The notes under the pieces: generated by a model | Seen by the model: only the letters and a program-made list of their open reading frames with translations | Databases searched by the model: none | Told to the model about the DNA's origin: nothing | Position numbers and translations under genes: made by a program | In this document: positions 1-8,089 of the stretch, in pieces | Position numbering within the stretch: the stretch's first letter is position 1 | Layout of the letters: each line of letters opens with the position of its first letter | Source: Xanthobacteraceae bacterium | GTDB taxonomy: Bacteria > Pseudomonadota > Alphaproteobacteria > Rhizobiales > Xanthobacteraceae | Direction of reading: 5' to 3' | NCBI GenBank assembly: GCA_030044035.1 | Contig: JASHWN010000175.1 | Coordinates: 1-10,910, forward strand | Length of the DNA stretch: 10,910 nucleotides

Positions 1-80
1 TTTTTGGGGCGGCTTTCGTGCAGTGGCTTGGCATAGCTCGGGCGCAAACAAAAAACGCGCCGCGAGAACGATGCCGCTTA

Positions 81-155
81 TCCTCACCCGCGAAGCGGGG
101 GAGGATGGATGCTGCGTCCCCTCCCCCGGCTCCGCTTCGCTCCGCGGGAGAGGAT
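81..155. repeat. REP-like palindrome pair
   Basis: Two adjacent GC-rich hairpins. The first (81-105) has arms tcctcacccgc and gcgggggagga around a gaa loop, an 11-bp stem with one mismatch. The second (about 118-154) has imperfect arms cctcccccgg and gcgggagagg around a loop containing gctccgcttcgctccgc. Both share the 'CCTC-CCCGC ... GCGGGG-GAGG' style of short dispersed palindromes common between genes in rhizobial genomes. They lie upstream of the carrier operon. No convincing coding frame was seen in 1-258. Whether they act as a terminator for a gene left of the window cannot be told. Confidence 0.55.
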
Positions 156-258
156 GAAGGCCGCGCCGCTATGCCGCTTTCCTTTGCGCCGCGGCTGCCA
201 TAGCCTTCCGTGCTCAGGCGCAGTGTCGCCGCAACGACAAAAGCTTCCAGGGGGGAAC

Positions 259-1614
259 ATGGCCGGCGCAACCGAAGTTCAAGTCTCGCACCTGCTGGAC
301 GAGCACGGGCTCGGCGCATTCCAGATCAAGCTCATCCTGTGGTCGACGCTGATTGCCTTCATCGACGGCTACGACATCGGCGCCATCGCGTTCGCCGCGC
401 CGCACCTCATCCAGGCTTGGCACGTCCCGCCGAAATCGCTCGGCCTGGTGCTGACCGCGAGCAATTTCGGCGTGCTGTTCGGCTCGCAGATGTTCGGCTG
501 GGTCGGCGACCGCTACGGCCGCAAGACCTCGCTGATCCTGTGCAACCTCTTGTTCGGCGTCTTCACCTTTTGGGCCGCGTACGCGACCAACCTCACCGAG
601 CTGTTCATCCTGCGCACCATCGCCGGGCTAGGCATCGGCGGCGTCATCCCCAACGTGGTGGCGATCAACGCCGAATCGGCGCCGCGCCATCTGCGCGCGA
701 CGCTCGCCATCATCGCCACCGGCATGGTGCCGATCGGCGGCGCCCTGGCCGGTTTCGCCGCCGCTGCGTTCGTTCCGCATTACGGCTGGCCGGTGCTGTT
801 TTATATCGGCGGCGTCGCGCCGATCGCGTTCGCGATCATCGCTTTTTTCGGCATGCCGGAATCGATCAAATACATGGCGCTGCACGAAAGCCAGCGCTCC
901 AAGATGGAGCGTCTGATCGCGGCCATCCGCCCGGACTACAAGGTGCCGGCCAATGCGCGCTTCGTGATCGAAGACGAAAAGCAATTCCCCAGCTCAAATC
1001 CGCGCTACTTGTTCCAGAACGGGCTGCAAGTGATCACGCCGCTGACCTGGCTGATGTTCGTCCTCAACCTGATGGGATATTTCTTCCTGATCAGCTGGAC
1101 GCCGACGATGCTGGTGGCGGCCGCCCACGCGTCGCAGACGGTCGCGGCGCTGACCGGCGCCGGGTTGCAGGTCGGCGGCACGGCGGGCGCCTTGGTGTTG
1201 TGCTGGTGGCTGCAGCGGCAGCGCTGGCTTGCCATCGCGATCCTGTTCCTGATCGCGATCCCCGTCGTCGGCGCGATCGGCTATGCCGGATTGTGGTCGA
1301 CCACCGCGCTCGTCGCCGTCGCGTTTCTGGCCGGCGCCGTCGTGCTCGGCATCCAATCCGGCATCAACGTCGTCGGCGCTTTGATCTATCCGACGTCGCT
1401 GCGCGCCAACGGCTCCGGCTGGCAACTCGGGCTCGGTCGCTTCGGTGCCATCATCGGCCCGCTGGCCGGCACGCTGCTCGTCACTCTGCCGATCCAGCGC
1501 ATGTATGTGTTTGCGGCGATCCCGTTCGCGCTCGGCGCGGTGGTGACCTTCATCATCAACGCGCTCAACAACGCCCGGCTGCGCGCGCATCCGGAATTGG
1601 CGAAGGGACAATAA
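259..1614 (+). CDS. MFS transporter, aromatic acid:H+ symporter (AAHS) type, copy 1
   Basis: A 451-residue 12-helix inner-membrane carrier of the major facilitator superfamily. The first helix carries IDGYD (residues 35-39), typical of the aromatic acid:H+ symporter family (PcaK/BenK-like), and the helix 2-3 loop has the MFS motif A as GWVGDRYGRK (80-89). A cytoplasmic loop of about 60 residues between the two six-helix halves starts at PESIKYMALH (200-209). The likely job is proton-driven import of an aromatic or related organic acid; the substrate cannot be read from sequence. The frame is open from 109, but I chose ATG 259 because a strong ribosome site (caggggggaa) sits just before it and the protein then starts exactly like its downstream paralogue (MAGA). 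It is followed after 42 bases by the second copy, so the two are probably co-transcribed. Confidence 0.9.
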   Translation: MAGATEVQVSHLLDEHGLGAFQIKLILWSTLIAFIDGYDIGAIAFAAPHLIQAWHVPPKSLGLVLTASNFGVLFGSQMFGWVGDRYGRKTSLILCNLLFGVFTFWAAYATNLTELFILRTIAGLGIGGVIPNVVAINAESAPRHLRATLAIIATGMVPIGGALAGFAAAAFVPHYGWPVLFYIGGVAPIAFAIIAFFGMPESIKYMALHESQRSKMERLIAAIRPDYKVPANARFVIEDEKQFPSSNPRYLFQNGLQVITPLTWLMFVLNLMGYFFLISWTPTMLVAAAHASQTVAALTGAGLQVGGTAGALVLCWWLQRQRWLAIAILFLIAIPVVGAIGYAGLWSTTALVAVAFLAGAVVLGIQSGINVVGALIYPTSLRANGSGWQLGLGRFGAIIGPLAGTLLVTLPIQRMYVFAAIPFALGAVVTFIINALNNARLRAHPELAKGQ

Positions 1615-1656
1615 CGGGCCGCGCTGAGCGCAAGCCAAAGCGCGGGGGGAATTAAA

Positions 1657-3006
1657 GTGGCTGGTGCATCCGACGTTCACGTTTCACGGCTGCTGGACGA
1701 GGGCGGCCTCAGCCCTTTCCACGTCAAGCTGATCGCCTGGTCGGTCTTGATCGCGATGATCGACGGCTATGATCTCGCCGTCACCGCCTATGTGGCGCCG
1801 CATCTCGTCACCGATTGGGGCGTGCCGAGGAGCGCGCTCGGTCCGGTGCTCAGCGCCAGCGGCTTCGGCATTTTGGTCGGCTCGCAGATGTTCGGCTGGC
1901 TCGGCGACCGTTACGGCCGCAAGCCGGCGCTGATCGCTGCCAACCTGCTGTTCGGCGTCTTCACCTTCGTCGCCGCCTATTCGACCAATTTGACCGAGCT
2001 GTTCTGGCTGCGCGTGGCCGCCGGGCTCGGCATCGGCGGCGTCATGCCCAACATGGTGGCGATCAACGCCGAATCGGCGCCGCGCCATCTGCGCGCCACG
2101 CTGGCGATCGTGGCTGTCGGCCTGGTGCCGCTCGGCGGCGCCCTCGGCGGCCTCATCAGCGCGGCATTCGTCGGCCGCTACGGCTGGCCGATCCTGCTCG
2201 TGATCGGCGGCGTGGTTCCGATCGTGATCGCGCTGGCGGCGATTTTCGGTCTGCCCGAGTCGATCAAATTCATGGCGCTGCATGACAGATACCGCCGCCA
2301 GATGGAACAGCTGATCGCCGCGATCCATCCCGATCTCAAACTGCCGGCCAACGCCCGGTTCGTGATCGAGGACGAGAAGCAGTCGCCGAGCGCCAACCCG
2401 CTCTATCTGTTCTACGATGGGCTCGCCGTCATCACGCCGCTCACCTGGCTGATGTTCATCCTCAATCTGATGGGCTTCTATTTCCTCGGCACCTGGACGC
2501 CGACATTGATGTCGGCCGCCCACGTGCCGCCGGCGACCGCGGCGCTCGCCGGCGCCGGCCTGCAGATCGGCGGCACGGTCGGCGCGCTGACGCTGTGCCG
2601 TTGGCTGCAGCGCCAGGGATTTTTCGCCATCGCCATCATGTTCGTGCTTGCGGTGCCGGTGGTCGGCTCGATCGGCTATGCCGGATTGACGTCGCCCGCG
2701 GCGTTGCTGACCTCGACCTTCTTCGCCGGCTTTTTCGTGCTCGGCATTCAGACCGCCATCAACGTGCTCGGCGCCATGATCTATCCGACCTCGCTGCGCG
2801 CCAACGGCTCCGGCTGGCAATTGGGCCTCGGCCGCTTCGGCGCGATCGGCGGCCCGCTGTTGGGAGCGGCGTTCGTCGGCCTTCCGGTTGCGCAGCTTTA
2901 CATGTGGTCGACCTTGCCGTTCGCCGCCGGCGCGGTTGTGTGCTTTATCATTTATCTGTTGCTCGACGCGCGGCTGCGCACGCATCCGCAATTGGCGAAA
3001 GGGTAA
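1657..3006 (+). CDS. MFS transporter, aromatic acid:H+ symporter (AAHS) type, copy 2
   Basis: A 449-residue 12-helix MFS carrier, a tandem paralogue of the preceding gene. It has IDGYD in helix 1 (35-39), GWLGDRYGRK (80-89) and the same central loop with the shared stretch FVIEDEKQ. The start is GTG at 1657, preceded by a purine-rich site (gggggga, 1644-1650). By eye the two proteins align end to end with one single-codon gap after the WTPT motif, so the duplication covers the whole gene. The helix-1 residues after IDGYD and the extracellular-side residues differ most, which suggests the copies handle different but related acids. Reading frames of 435 residues on the opposite strand are shadows of this gene's GC-rich codons. 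Confidence 0.9.
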   Translation: MAGASDVHVSRLLDEGGLSPFHVKLIAWSVLIAMIDGYDLAVTAYVAPHLVTDWGVPRSALGPVLSASGFGILVGSQMFGWLGDRYGRKPALIAANLLFGVFTFVAAYSTNLTELFWLRVAAGLGIGGVMPNMVAINAESAPRHLRATLAIVAVGLVPLGGALGGLISAAFVGRYGWPILLVIGGVVPIVIALAAIFGLPESIKFMALHDRYRRQMEQLIAAIHPDLKLPANARFVIEDEKQSPSANPLYLFYDGLAVITPLTWLMFILNLMGFYFLGTWTPTLMSAAHVPPATAALAGAGLQIGGTVGALTLCRWLQRQGFFAIAIMFVLAVPVVGSIGYAGLTSPAALLTSTFFAGFFVLGIQTAINVLGAMIYPTSLRANGSGWQLGLGRFGAIGGPLLGAAFVGLPVAQLYMWSTLPFAAGAVVCFIIYLLLDARLRTHPQLAKG

Positions 3007-3146
3007 TGGTGCGCCGCAGCAAGCGGCGCTATGGAAAATTCCGGCGCTCCTAACAGCGCGACTCGACGAAAATTTGAGCTGAATACGGCGTGCTGCGAGA
3101 ACACTCCGTCATCTTGGCAGGCGGAGAATGTGCCGGTCTGCCAGCG

Positions 3147-3153
3147 CAGGAGG
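3147..3153 (+). promoter_or_regulatory. Ribosome binding site deciding the start of the 43-residue gene
   Basis: A near-perfect Shine-Dalgarno, caggagg, precedes two adjacent ATG codons (3156 and 3159). The distance to the second ATG (5 bases) is normal, while only 2 bases separate it from the first, so the second start is preferred. Confidence 0.6.
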
Positions 3154-3158
3154 CGATG

Positions 3159-3290
3159 ATGAAGCACCTCGTTGCAGCAGCCCTTTGCCTTTTCATTCTC
3201 TACACCGTCGATGCAGCGTTCTTCGGCGGCTGGTATTTTACCGCCGCCAACCAGGCGATCGAGCGGGCATGGGCGCTTAACTGGTGGTGA
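3159..3290 (+). CDS. Small single-span membrane peptide, 43 residues
   Basis: A short gene with a strong ribosome site. The peptide begins MKHLVAAALCLFILYTVDAA, with a positively charged start and a hydrophobic core of about 15 residues, then FFGGWYFTAANQAIERAW with several aromatics and a C-terminal NWW. This fits a small inner-membrane protein or a peptide with an uncleaved signal anchor. I do not recognise a named family. It stands 150 bases after the carrier operon on the same strand and faces the convergent oxidoreductase gene. Its good ribosome site and regular hydrophobic design speak for a real gene; its short length speaks for caution. Confidence 0.6.
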   Translation: MKHLVAAALCLFILYTVDAAFFGGWYFTAANQAIERAWALNWW

Positions 3291-3354
3291 GTGCTGTTTG
3301 ATCGCGCGCGACCGACAAACAATCGTTCGGCCGCAAGTGCGTAGACACGCGCGC

Positions 3355-4443
3355 TCAGAACGGCTCGTAGCCGCGTAGCGCCGGAATCACTTTTTCGCCG
3401 AACAGCTGGATCGAGCGCATCAGATCCGCTTCCGGCAAATCGGAAAAATTGAACTCGCCCATGAGCACATTGAATAGGCCGGAAGCAGCTGCGGCATGGA
3501 TTTTTTCCGCAACCGTCTTGGGCGAGCCGATGAACACGAGATCATGGTTGCGCAAATACTCGGCATCGAACAGATGCTGCATGATCTCGGATGCGCCAGG
3601 CTCGCCGCGGCCGACGAACATTCTGGCGTGCTCGGCGGCGCGCTGCTCGAACGTGTCGCCGGGTTGCGGCGGCTTGAGAAAGCCCTCGTAGGCGCGGCTG
3701 GCGCGAAACAGCGCAACCTCGAGCGCCTTGTCGTCGGTCTCGTCGACATAGACGACGGTGCAATAGGCGATGTTCGGCTTGTGCGCCCAGCCGGCAGACT
3801 GCCAGTCTTGCAGAAATTTGCGGTAGCGCGGCGCTGCGTCGGCGCGCGGATAAACCAGAAAGTAGCCGGGGCTGATGCCGTGCTGGGCGCAGAATTCCAG
3901 CGTCTGCGGATCGCGGCTCATCATCCACAGCGGCGGGTGCGGATGCTGCACCGGCGGCACCGCAATGCGGGCGTTGTCGGTGTGAAAATCTCGGCCATGG
4001 AACGAGAACGGCTGGGTGTCGCCGAACGCGGCGCGCAGGTAATCGACGAACTCCAAAGTCGGCGACTTGCGCTGGCCGTAATCGAGCCCGAACGGCCGAA
4101 AGTAGTCGGGATTGATGCCGGGGACGAGGCCGAGCTCCATGCGGCCGCCGAGCATCTGGTCGACGATGGCGATCTCCTCGGCGAGCCGCAGCGGATGATA
4201 AAGCGGCACGATGTAGCCCATCGGCCCGATGCGCATACGCTCGGTGCGCGCGCCGGCGCCGACCGCGTACAGCGAGGGCGACGACATCCAGCTCTCGTCG
4301 GGACGGAAATGATGCTCGACGCAGAACGAATGGTCGAAGCCGAGCTCGTCACACAATTCCAGCTCGCGCCACAGCTGCTCGTAGCGCTGGTGCGGCGTCA
4401 TATCGGGTTTGCCCCAGATATGGGAGAAATGGGAGAATTTCAT
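3355..4443 (-). CDS. LLM class flavin-dependent oxidoreductase (luciferase-like monooxygenase)
   Basis: A 362-residue protein of the bacterial luciferase-like family, whose members use reduced FMN or F420 to oxidise small organic substrates, cytoplasmically. The family signs are CVEHHF (residues 41-46), the stretch RIGPMGYIVPLYHPLRLAEE (71-90) followed by D-QMLGGRMELGLVPG (95-109), the PPLWMMSRDP strand (about 170-180), and near the C-terminus a GSPKTVAEKI motif typical of the last barrel helices. Length is normal for a TIM-barrel LLM enzyme. The ATG at 4443 gives MKFSHFSHIWGK, a usual beginning for this family, though only a weak ribosome site (gagag) precedes it. The substrate is unknown. 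Nearby acid carriers and the amidohydrolase suggest catabolism of an organic compound, but it runs opposite to both and is 137 bases from the next gene upstream. Confidence 0.88.
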   Translation of the reverse strand: MKFSHFSHIWGKPDMTPHQRYEQLWRELELCDELGFDHSFCVEHHFRPDESWMSSPSLYAVGAGARTERMRIGPMGYIVPLYHPLRLAEEIAIVDQMLGGRMELGLVPGINPDYFRPFGLDYGQRKSPTLEFVDYLRAAFGDTQPFSFHGRDFHTDNARIAVPPVQHPHPPLWMMSRDPQTLEFCAQHGISPGYFLVYPRADAAPRYRKFLQDWQSAGWAHKPNIAYCTVVYVDETDDKALEVALFRASRAYEGFLKPPQPGDTFEQRAAEHARMFVGRGEPGASEIMQHLFDAEYLRNHDLVFIGSPKTVAEKIHAAAASGLFNVLMGEFNFSDLPEADLMRSIQLFGEKVIPALRGYEPF

Positions 4444-4555
4444 CGGTGCCGGCTCTCATAGCTGAATGAAGTGAACGGCGCAATTTAGTGCGGTAGCGCC
4501 GCGTGGTCCGCCGACCGTGTCGAACCGGGCAGCGCTGCCTCAACACCATCGTTCC

Positions 4556-4580
4556 GCCGTTCGGCAGCTCGGCTAGCCGA
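4556..4580. repeat. Two small palindromes downstream of the DUF3422-like gene
   Basis: Immediately beyond the stop codon at 4581-4583 lies a perfect 12-base palindrome (tcggctagccga, 4569-4580), next to a second mini-hairpin (gccg tt cggc, 4556-4565). They could end transcription of the minus-strand gene, but there is no T-tract, so the role is uncertain. Confidence 0.3.
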
Positions 4581-6455
4581 CTATGGAGTCTTGGTAACAG
4601 GGGGATTCGCCGTGCCCGCTGGCGGCACATTGGCGCTCGTCGCGTCATCGAATTTGATCGCGCCATGCGTATATAGAACAAGAAGAATGAGTCCGAGTAC
4701 CAGCCAAGTGCCACAGACGGCGACTATACGGCCGGCAAGCCTCACTTTTTTAAAATCGGCGATGCGAAAGGTCGCGTACCCAACGCCCAACGCGAACACG
4801 CCAAACGCGATCCACATCACTACGCCGTGGACCATGACATGATCGGCGAGAGCGGTCAGATAGTATGGCACCAGCGCCGCCCAGAGGACGGCTTCGCCGT
4901 ACACCTGTATTTTTTTGATCTCTTCCTGACCCTTGCTCATGCCCTCCTGTATGTGCTGCGTCCGCGTCGACAGATTATTCTGATCGAACAACGACAGAGT
5001 GCTCTCTGCCCGTTCATAGCGGACGCCGAGCCGGTTGATGAAGTCGAAGACTGGACCGAGCCGGTGACGAATGAACTCGTCGTATCTCTGATAGCCGTCC
5101 AATCGTCGCAACCGCAGCCCGCCAATGTGTGCGTTGAACTGTTCGATGTAATATCGAGCTCTTTCAATCCTGTATAATATTCCGGTATCGGTTCTCGTGG
5201 CCTTATTGAATTGCGTCTTGATGTTGTCGAGCTGGACGTGCGCGTCGTGGAGATCCGGCTGCGATATGCCGCCAGTCAGGTCGTCGCGAGCTTTCTTGAC
5301 GTATCCGTCAAGCCAGGAAAGACGAGTAACCGCCTCGCGCAGCTCCGGCAGGTACTTTAGCGCAGCAAGGCGCACGGTGCCCAGAAAATGCAGATCATCA
5401 ACCAGCCGACCGAGCTGCCATTTTGAAACAACGGCCCGGCCAGCAACATCGTGGTCGGACTGCTGGACATATACGATATATTGAAGCGGCAGGAGTTCCG
5501 ATGCATCGGCCTCTGGCAGCTGAGGACCGAGAGTTGTCATATGCATCGCGCGGCCGCCGAGCATGTAGCTCGCGGCGCACTCGTAATCTTTGATCTCACT
5601 AAAGAGCGGCAAAAATCTGCCATCGATTTCTTTACCCCACGGCAACTCCTTACTTTGCCCGAAATCTGGTGGTTTGCTCAACTTGCAAGTTTCATCCGAA
5701 ACAACCAGACCGCGGAAATCGGCGAATAGGTTGTTAAACAGGCCTTCATTTAGGGATCTTTGGAGTCCCTCATCATCGAACATTCGACCGACCCTCTCGT
5801 CCCAGAATTCGTAAAACAAGAATTTCCGCAGCTGCTCCGCCTTCGCGGCGCTCGCGCGGGCGGTTTCCTCGTTTGAGTTGTTGTCGGCAGTCTGCTCGTT
5901 GAATTCCTTTAAATAGTCCTTCAGCATCCGATATTCGGCCATGATATCGCTGACCGGCCTAAGCTCGGCGAAGGTCGTGACCGAAAAATACTCGGTGAGG
6001 AGTTCTATTCTCGCCGTTGCGGCTATGCCTTCCCAATCGAACTTGACCGTGACGACTCTGTTGTCGCTATCGAGCACCTCCTTCACGGCGGGATTCGGCT
6101 TGTCGATCGGGGCGAAACTCGCTTCGTCCACCACCCTGTCGAAGAGGATGATTTGGTTACCCACCGCAGGATGGATCTGGCACCTTGGTGAGCCGAGAGG
6201 CGTGAGTACGAACTGACGGAATTCCGTGATAAAATCATCCAGCATTCGCTTAAGTCGACCGCGCCTGGAACTTCTGAGCTCCTCCAATTTCGGGATCGAC
6301 AAATCTGGATTGTCGTGCGACGACGGCACGTCGATCCAGAACGCGCGATGCCATATCAGAGCGGGTGCGGTGACGTTTGTTGCAGGTCGCCGATGCGCGC
6401 CCGCGTTCAATTGAAAGAAGTCCGCAGATTGTTGCAGCCGCATGGGCTTGGTCAT
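4581..6455 (-). CDS. Membrane-anchored protein, distantly DUF3422-like, function unknown
   Basis: A 624-residue protein with a long cytoplasmic part and about three membrane helices near the C-terminus (521-541, 545-563, 576-597), then a Pro/Thr-rich tail. Several stretches recall DUF3422 (uncharacterised membrane-anchored proteins): the strand pattern VKFDWEG...TEYFSVTTF (137-162), LGRLVDDLHFLGTVRLAAL (348-366), the helix RARYYIEQ (432-439), LRLRRLDGYQRYDEFIRHRL (447-466) and the start of the first membrane helix with PYY. This comes from memory, not an alignment. DUF3422 proteins are usually nearer 430 residues; the extra length lies around 180-330, including a charged Asn/Glu/Ala-rich helix (183-210). 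Helical regions 340-520 look coiled-coil-like. The frame is open to TTG at 6518; ATG 6491 and ATG 6443 are alternatives, and ATG 6455 is chosen for its G-rich leader. Base composition is visibly lower in GC than neighbours, suggesting transfer. Confidence 0.75.
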   Translation of the reverse strand: MTKPMRLQQSADFFQLNAGAHRRPATNVTAPALIWHRAFWIDVPSSHDNPDLSIPKLEELRSSRRGRLKRMLDDFITEFRQFVLTPLGSPRCQIHPAVGNQIILFDRVVDEASFAPIDKPNPAVKEVLDSDNRVVTVKFDWEGIAATARIELLTEYFSVTTFAELRPVSDIMAEYRMLKDYLKEFNEQTADNNSNEETARASAAKAEQLRKFLFYEFWDERVGRMFDDEGLQRSLNEGLFNNLFADFRGLVVSDETCKLSKPPDFGQSKELPWGKEIDGRFLPLFSEIKDYECAASYMLGGRAMHMTTLGPQLPEADASELLPLQYIVYVQQSDHDVAGRAVVSKWQLGRLVDDLHFLGTVRLAALKYLPELREAVTRLSWLDGYVKKARDDLTGGISQPDLHDAHVQLDNIKTQFNKATRTDTGILYRIERARYYIEQFNAHIGGLRLRRLDGYQRYDEFIRHRLGPVFDFINRLGVRYERAESTLSLFDQNNLSTRTQHIQEGMSKGQEEIKKIQVYGEAVLWAALVPYYLTALADHVMVHGVVMWIAFGVFALGVGYATFRIADFKKVRLAGRIVAVCGTWLVLGLILLVLYTHGAIKFDDATSANVPPAGTANPPVTKTP

Positions 6456-6500
6456 GGGGCCCCCCGCACACGCAAAGACGGCCTGTATCATAGTGCAAAT

Positions 6501-6510
6501 GCAACGTTGC
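6501..6510. promoter_or_regulatory. Palindrome in the divergent promoter region
   Basis: The perfect 10-base palindrome gcaacgttgc lies between the starts of the minus-strand DUF3422-like gene and the plus-strand amidohydrolase, if the former begins at ATG 6455 or 6491. It might be an operator for one or both divergent genes. No clear -35/-10 pair was found around it. Confidence 0.2.
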
Positions 6511-6599
6511 GCAATCAATAGTAGTTGAATCGCCCTCGGTTCGATGGTGCGGGCTTGATTGATCCGCGATAATCTTGTGGCGCTTCAATAGGATCGGCT

Positions 6600-8066
6600 A
6601 TGAACGCCGCAACCAGCACCCCCAGCGCCGCCAAGGCCTATTGCTTCGATTACCTCGACCGCAATGCCGCGGCGATCGCCTGCCTGAACGACAACATCTT
6701 CTATTTCGCCGAGCTGGGCATGCAGGAATTCGAGACGGCGAAGCTGATGACCGCGTTGCTGGAGGAGGCCGGCTTTGCGCTCGAGCGCGGCATCGCCGGC
6801 TTTCCCACCGGGTTCTGCGCCAGCTTCGGTTCGGGCCATCCGGTGATCGCGCTGCATACCGAGTACGACGCCAATCCGGACAACTCGCAAATCTCCGGCA
6901 TCGCCGAGCAGAAGCCGATCGTCGAAGGCGCGCCCGGCCATTGCGAAGGCCACAACGTCAATGCCGCGGTGCTGATCGCGGCGGCGCTTGCGGCAAAGGC
7001 CGCGATGGCGAAATTCGGCCTTGCCGGCACGTTGAAAATCTTCGGCGCGCCGGCCGAGGAGCAGCTGGTCAGCCGGCCGTATTTCGTGCGCGACGGCTGG
7101 TTCGACGACGTCGACGTCGCATTCCACAACCACATCGCCGGCAATTTCCGCGTCGGCTACGGCCTGATCCAGGCGGCTCTGGTGTCCGCGACGTTCACGT
7201 TCCGCGGCGAGACCGCGCATGCCGGCGTGGCGCCGTGGCGGGCGCGCGACGCGCTCGACGGCGTGGTGCTGATGGACATGGGTCTTGCCCAGTATCGCGA
7301 GCACATCACGCCGGGCATGCGCATGCATCGCGTCATCACCGACGGCGGCGACCAGCCCAACGTAGTGCCGCGCCGCGCTGCGGTGTGGTGGCATTTCCGC
7401 GATTCCACGGCCGAAGGCGCCGGCAAGCTGTTCGAGCAGGCGCGGCGGATCGCCGAAGGCGCCGCGTTGATGTCGAACACCAAGGTCGAGATCGACGTGA
7501 TGAGCGCGGTGTGGCCGGTGCGCGGCAACCGCACGCTGGCCGAGCTGGTCGAGCGCGAGATCGAGCGGGTCGGTTTGCCGCGTTGGAGCGAGGAGGAAGA
7601 TGCGCTGGCGCGCGCGCTGCAGGCCAAGGTGAATGTCGCCGCCGACGGCTTGGCGCGCGCTTACGTGCCGATGCGCGGGCCGAGCGAGCAAAGAACCTCG
7701 GCCAATGACGCCGGCGATGTTTCCTGGAAGGTGCCGATGGTGAAGCTCTATTTCCCGGCGACCGTGCCGAACATCAGCTTTCACCATTGGGCCGCCGGCG
7801 TGCCGCTCGCCACCTCGATCGCGCACAAGGGCGCGGTCGCGGGCGCCAAGGCGCTCGCTGCCGCCGCGCTGGAGTGTTTCGGCAATCCGGCCGTGGTCGA
7901 AGAAGCCAAGCGCACGTTCAAAGAAGAACTCGGCGGTGTGACCTACAAATCGCTATTGCCGCCGGGCCAGAAGCCGCCGCTTGATCTCAATCGGGCTACG
8001 ATGGATAAATTCCGACCGCTGCTCGAAAAACACTATTTGAAAGAGAAGCCGCGTTTCGCGCCGTAA
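6600..8066 (+). CDS. M20 family (AbgB-like) amidohydrolase
   Basis: A 488-residue cytoplasmic metallo-amidohydrolase of the M20D branch, closest in architecture to AbgB (p-aminobenzoyl-glutamate hydrolase subunit B). Signs in order: LHTEYDANPD (85-94), the metal-site motif GHCEGHN (113-119), GAPAEE with the catalytic/metal glutamates (149-154), FHNH (175-178), the lid-domain strand FRGETAHAGVAPWRARDALDG (201-221), ITDGGDQPNVVP (246-257), GDVSW (372-376) and the last metal histidine region SFHHW (393-397). It should hydrolyse the amide bond of an N-acyl or aryl-amide amino acid; the substrate is not evident. The ATG at 6600 has an agga site 6 bases upstream. The canonical metal cysteine of 'GHxCGH' appears replaced by Glu116, with a cysteine one place earlier. 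An AbgA-like partner is not in the window. It converges with the Bug receptor gene 23 bases downstream. Confidence 0.88.
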   Translation: MNAATSTPSAAKAYCFDYLDRNAAAIACLNDNIFYFAELGMQEFETAKLMTALLEEAGFALERGIAGFPTGFCASFGSGHPVIALHTEYDANPDNSQISGIAEQKPIVEGAPGHCEGHNVNAAVLIAAALAAKAAMAKFGLAGTLKIFGAPAEEQLVSRPYFVRDGWFDDVDVAFHNHIAGNFRVGYGLIQAALVSATFTFRGETAHAGVAPWRARDALDGVVLMDMGLAQYREHITPGMRMHRVITDGGDQPNVVPRRAAVWWHFRDSTAEGAGKLFEQARRIAEGAALMSNTKVEIDVMSAVWPVRGNRTLAELVEREIERVGLPRWSEEEDALARALQAKVNVAADGLARAYVPMRGPSEQRTSANDAGDVSWKVPMVKLYFPATVPNISFHHWAAGVPLATSIAHKGAVAGAKALAAAALECFGNPAVVEEAKRTFKEELGGVTYKSLLPPGQKPPLDLNRATMDKFRPLLEKHYLKEKPRFAP

Positions 8067-8089
8067 CGGTCGGCTGCAGCGAAGCGGCG

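Noticed and set aside
109..258. Upstream extension of the first carrier to ATG 109
   Set aside because: The added 50 residues are Arg/Pro-rich, come from REP-like sequence, and have no counterpart in the paralogue; a strong ribosome site precedes ATG 259.
210..1655. 481-codon plus-strand frame over the first carrier
   Set aside because: It is an Arg/Ala-rich out-of-frame shadow of the MFS gene, typical of GC-rich DNA.
1684..2991. 435-codon minus-strand frame opposite the second carrier
   Set aside because: It has Arg/Gln/Asp/His-rich low-complexity composition, and the opposite strand holds a clear transporter.
3496..4461. 321-codon plus-strand frame opposite the LLM oxidoreductase
   Set aside because: The composition is a shadow of the antisense gene, and the minus-strand protein has clear family motifs.
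6585..7826. 413-codon minus-strand frame opposite the amidohydrolase
   Set aside because: It is Arg/His-rich, without motifs, and antisense to a well-supported M20 enzyme.
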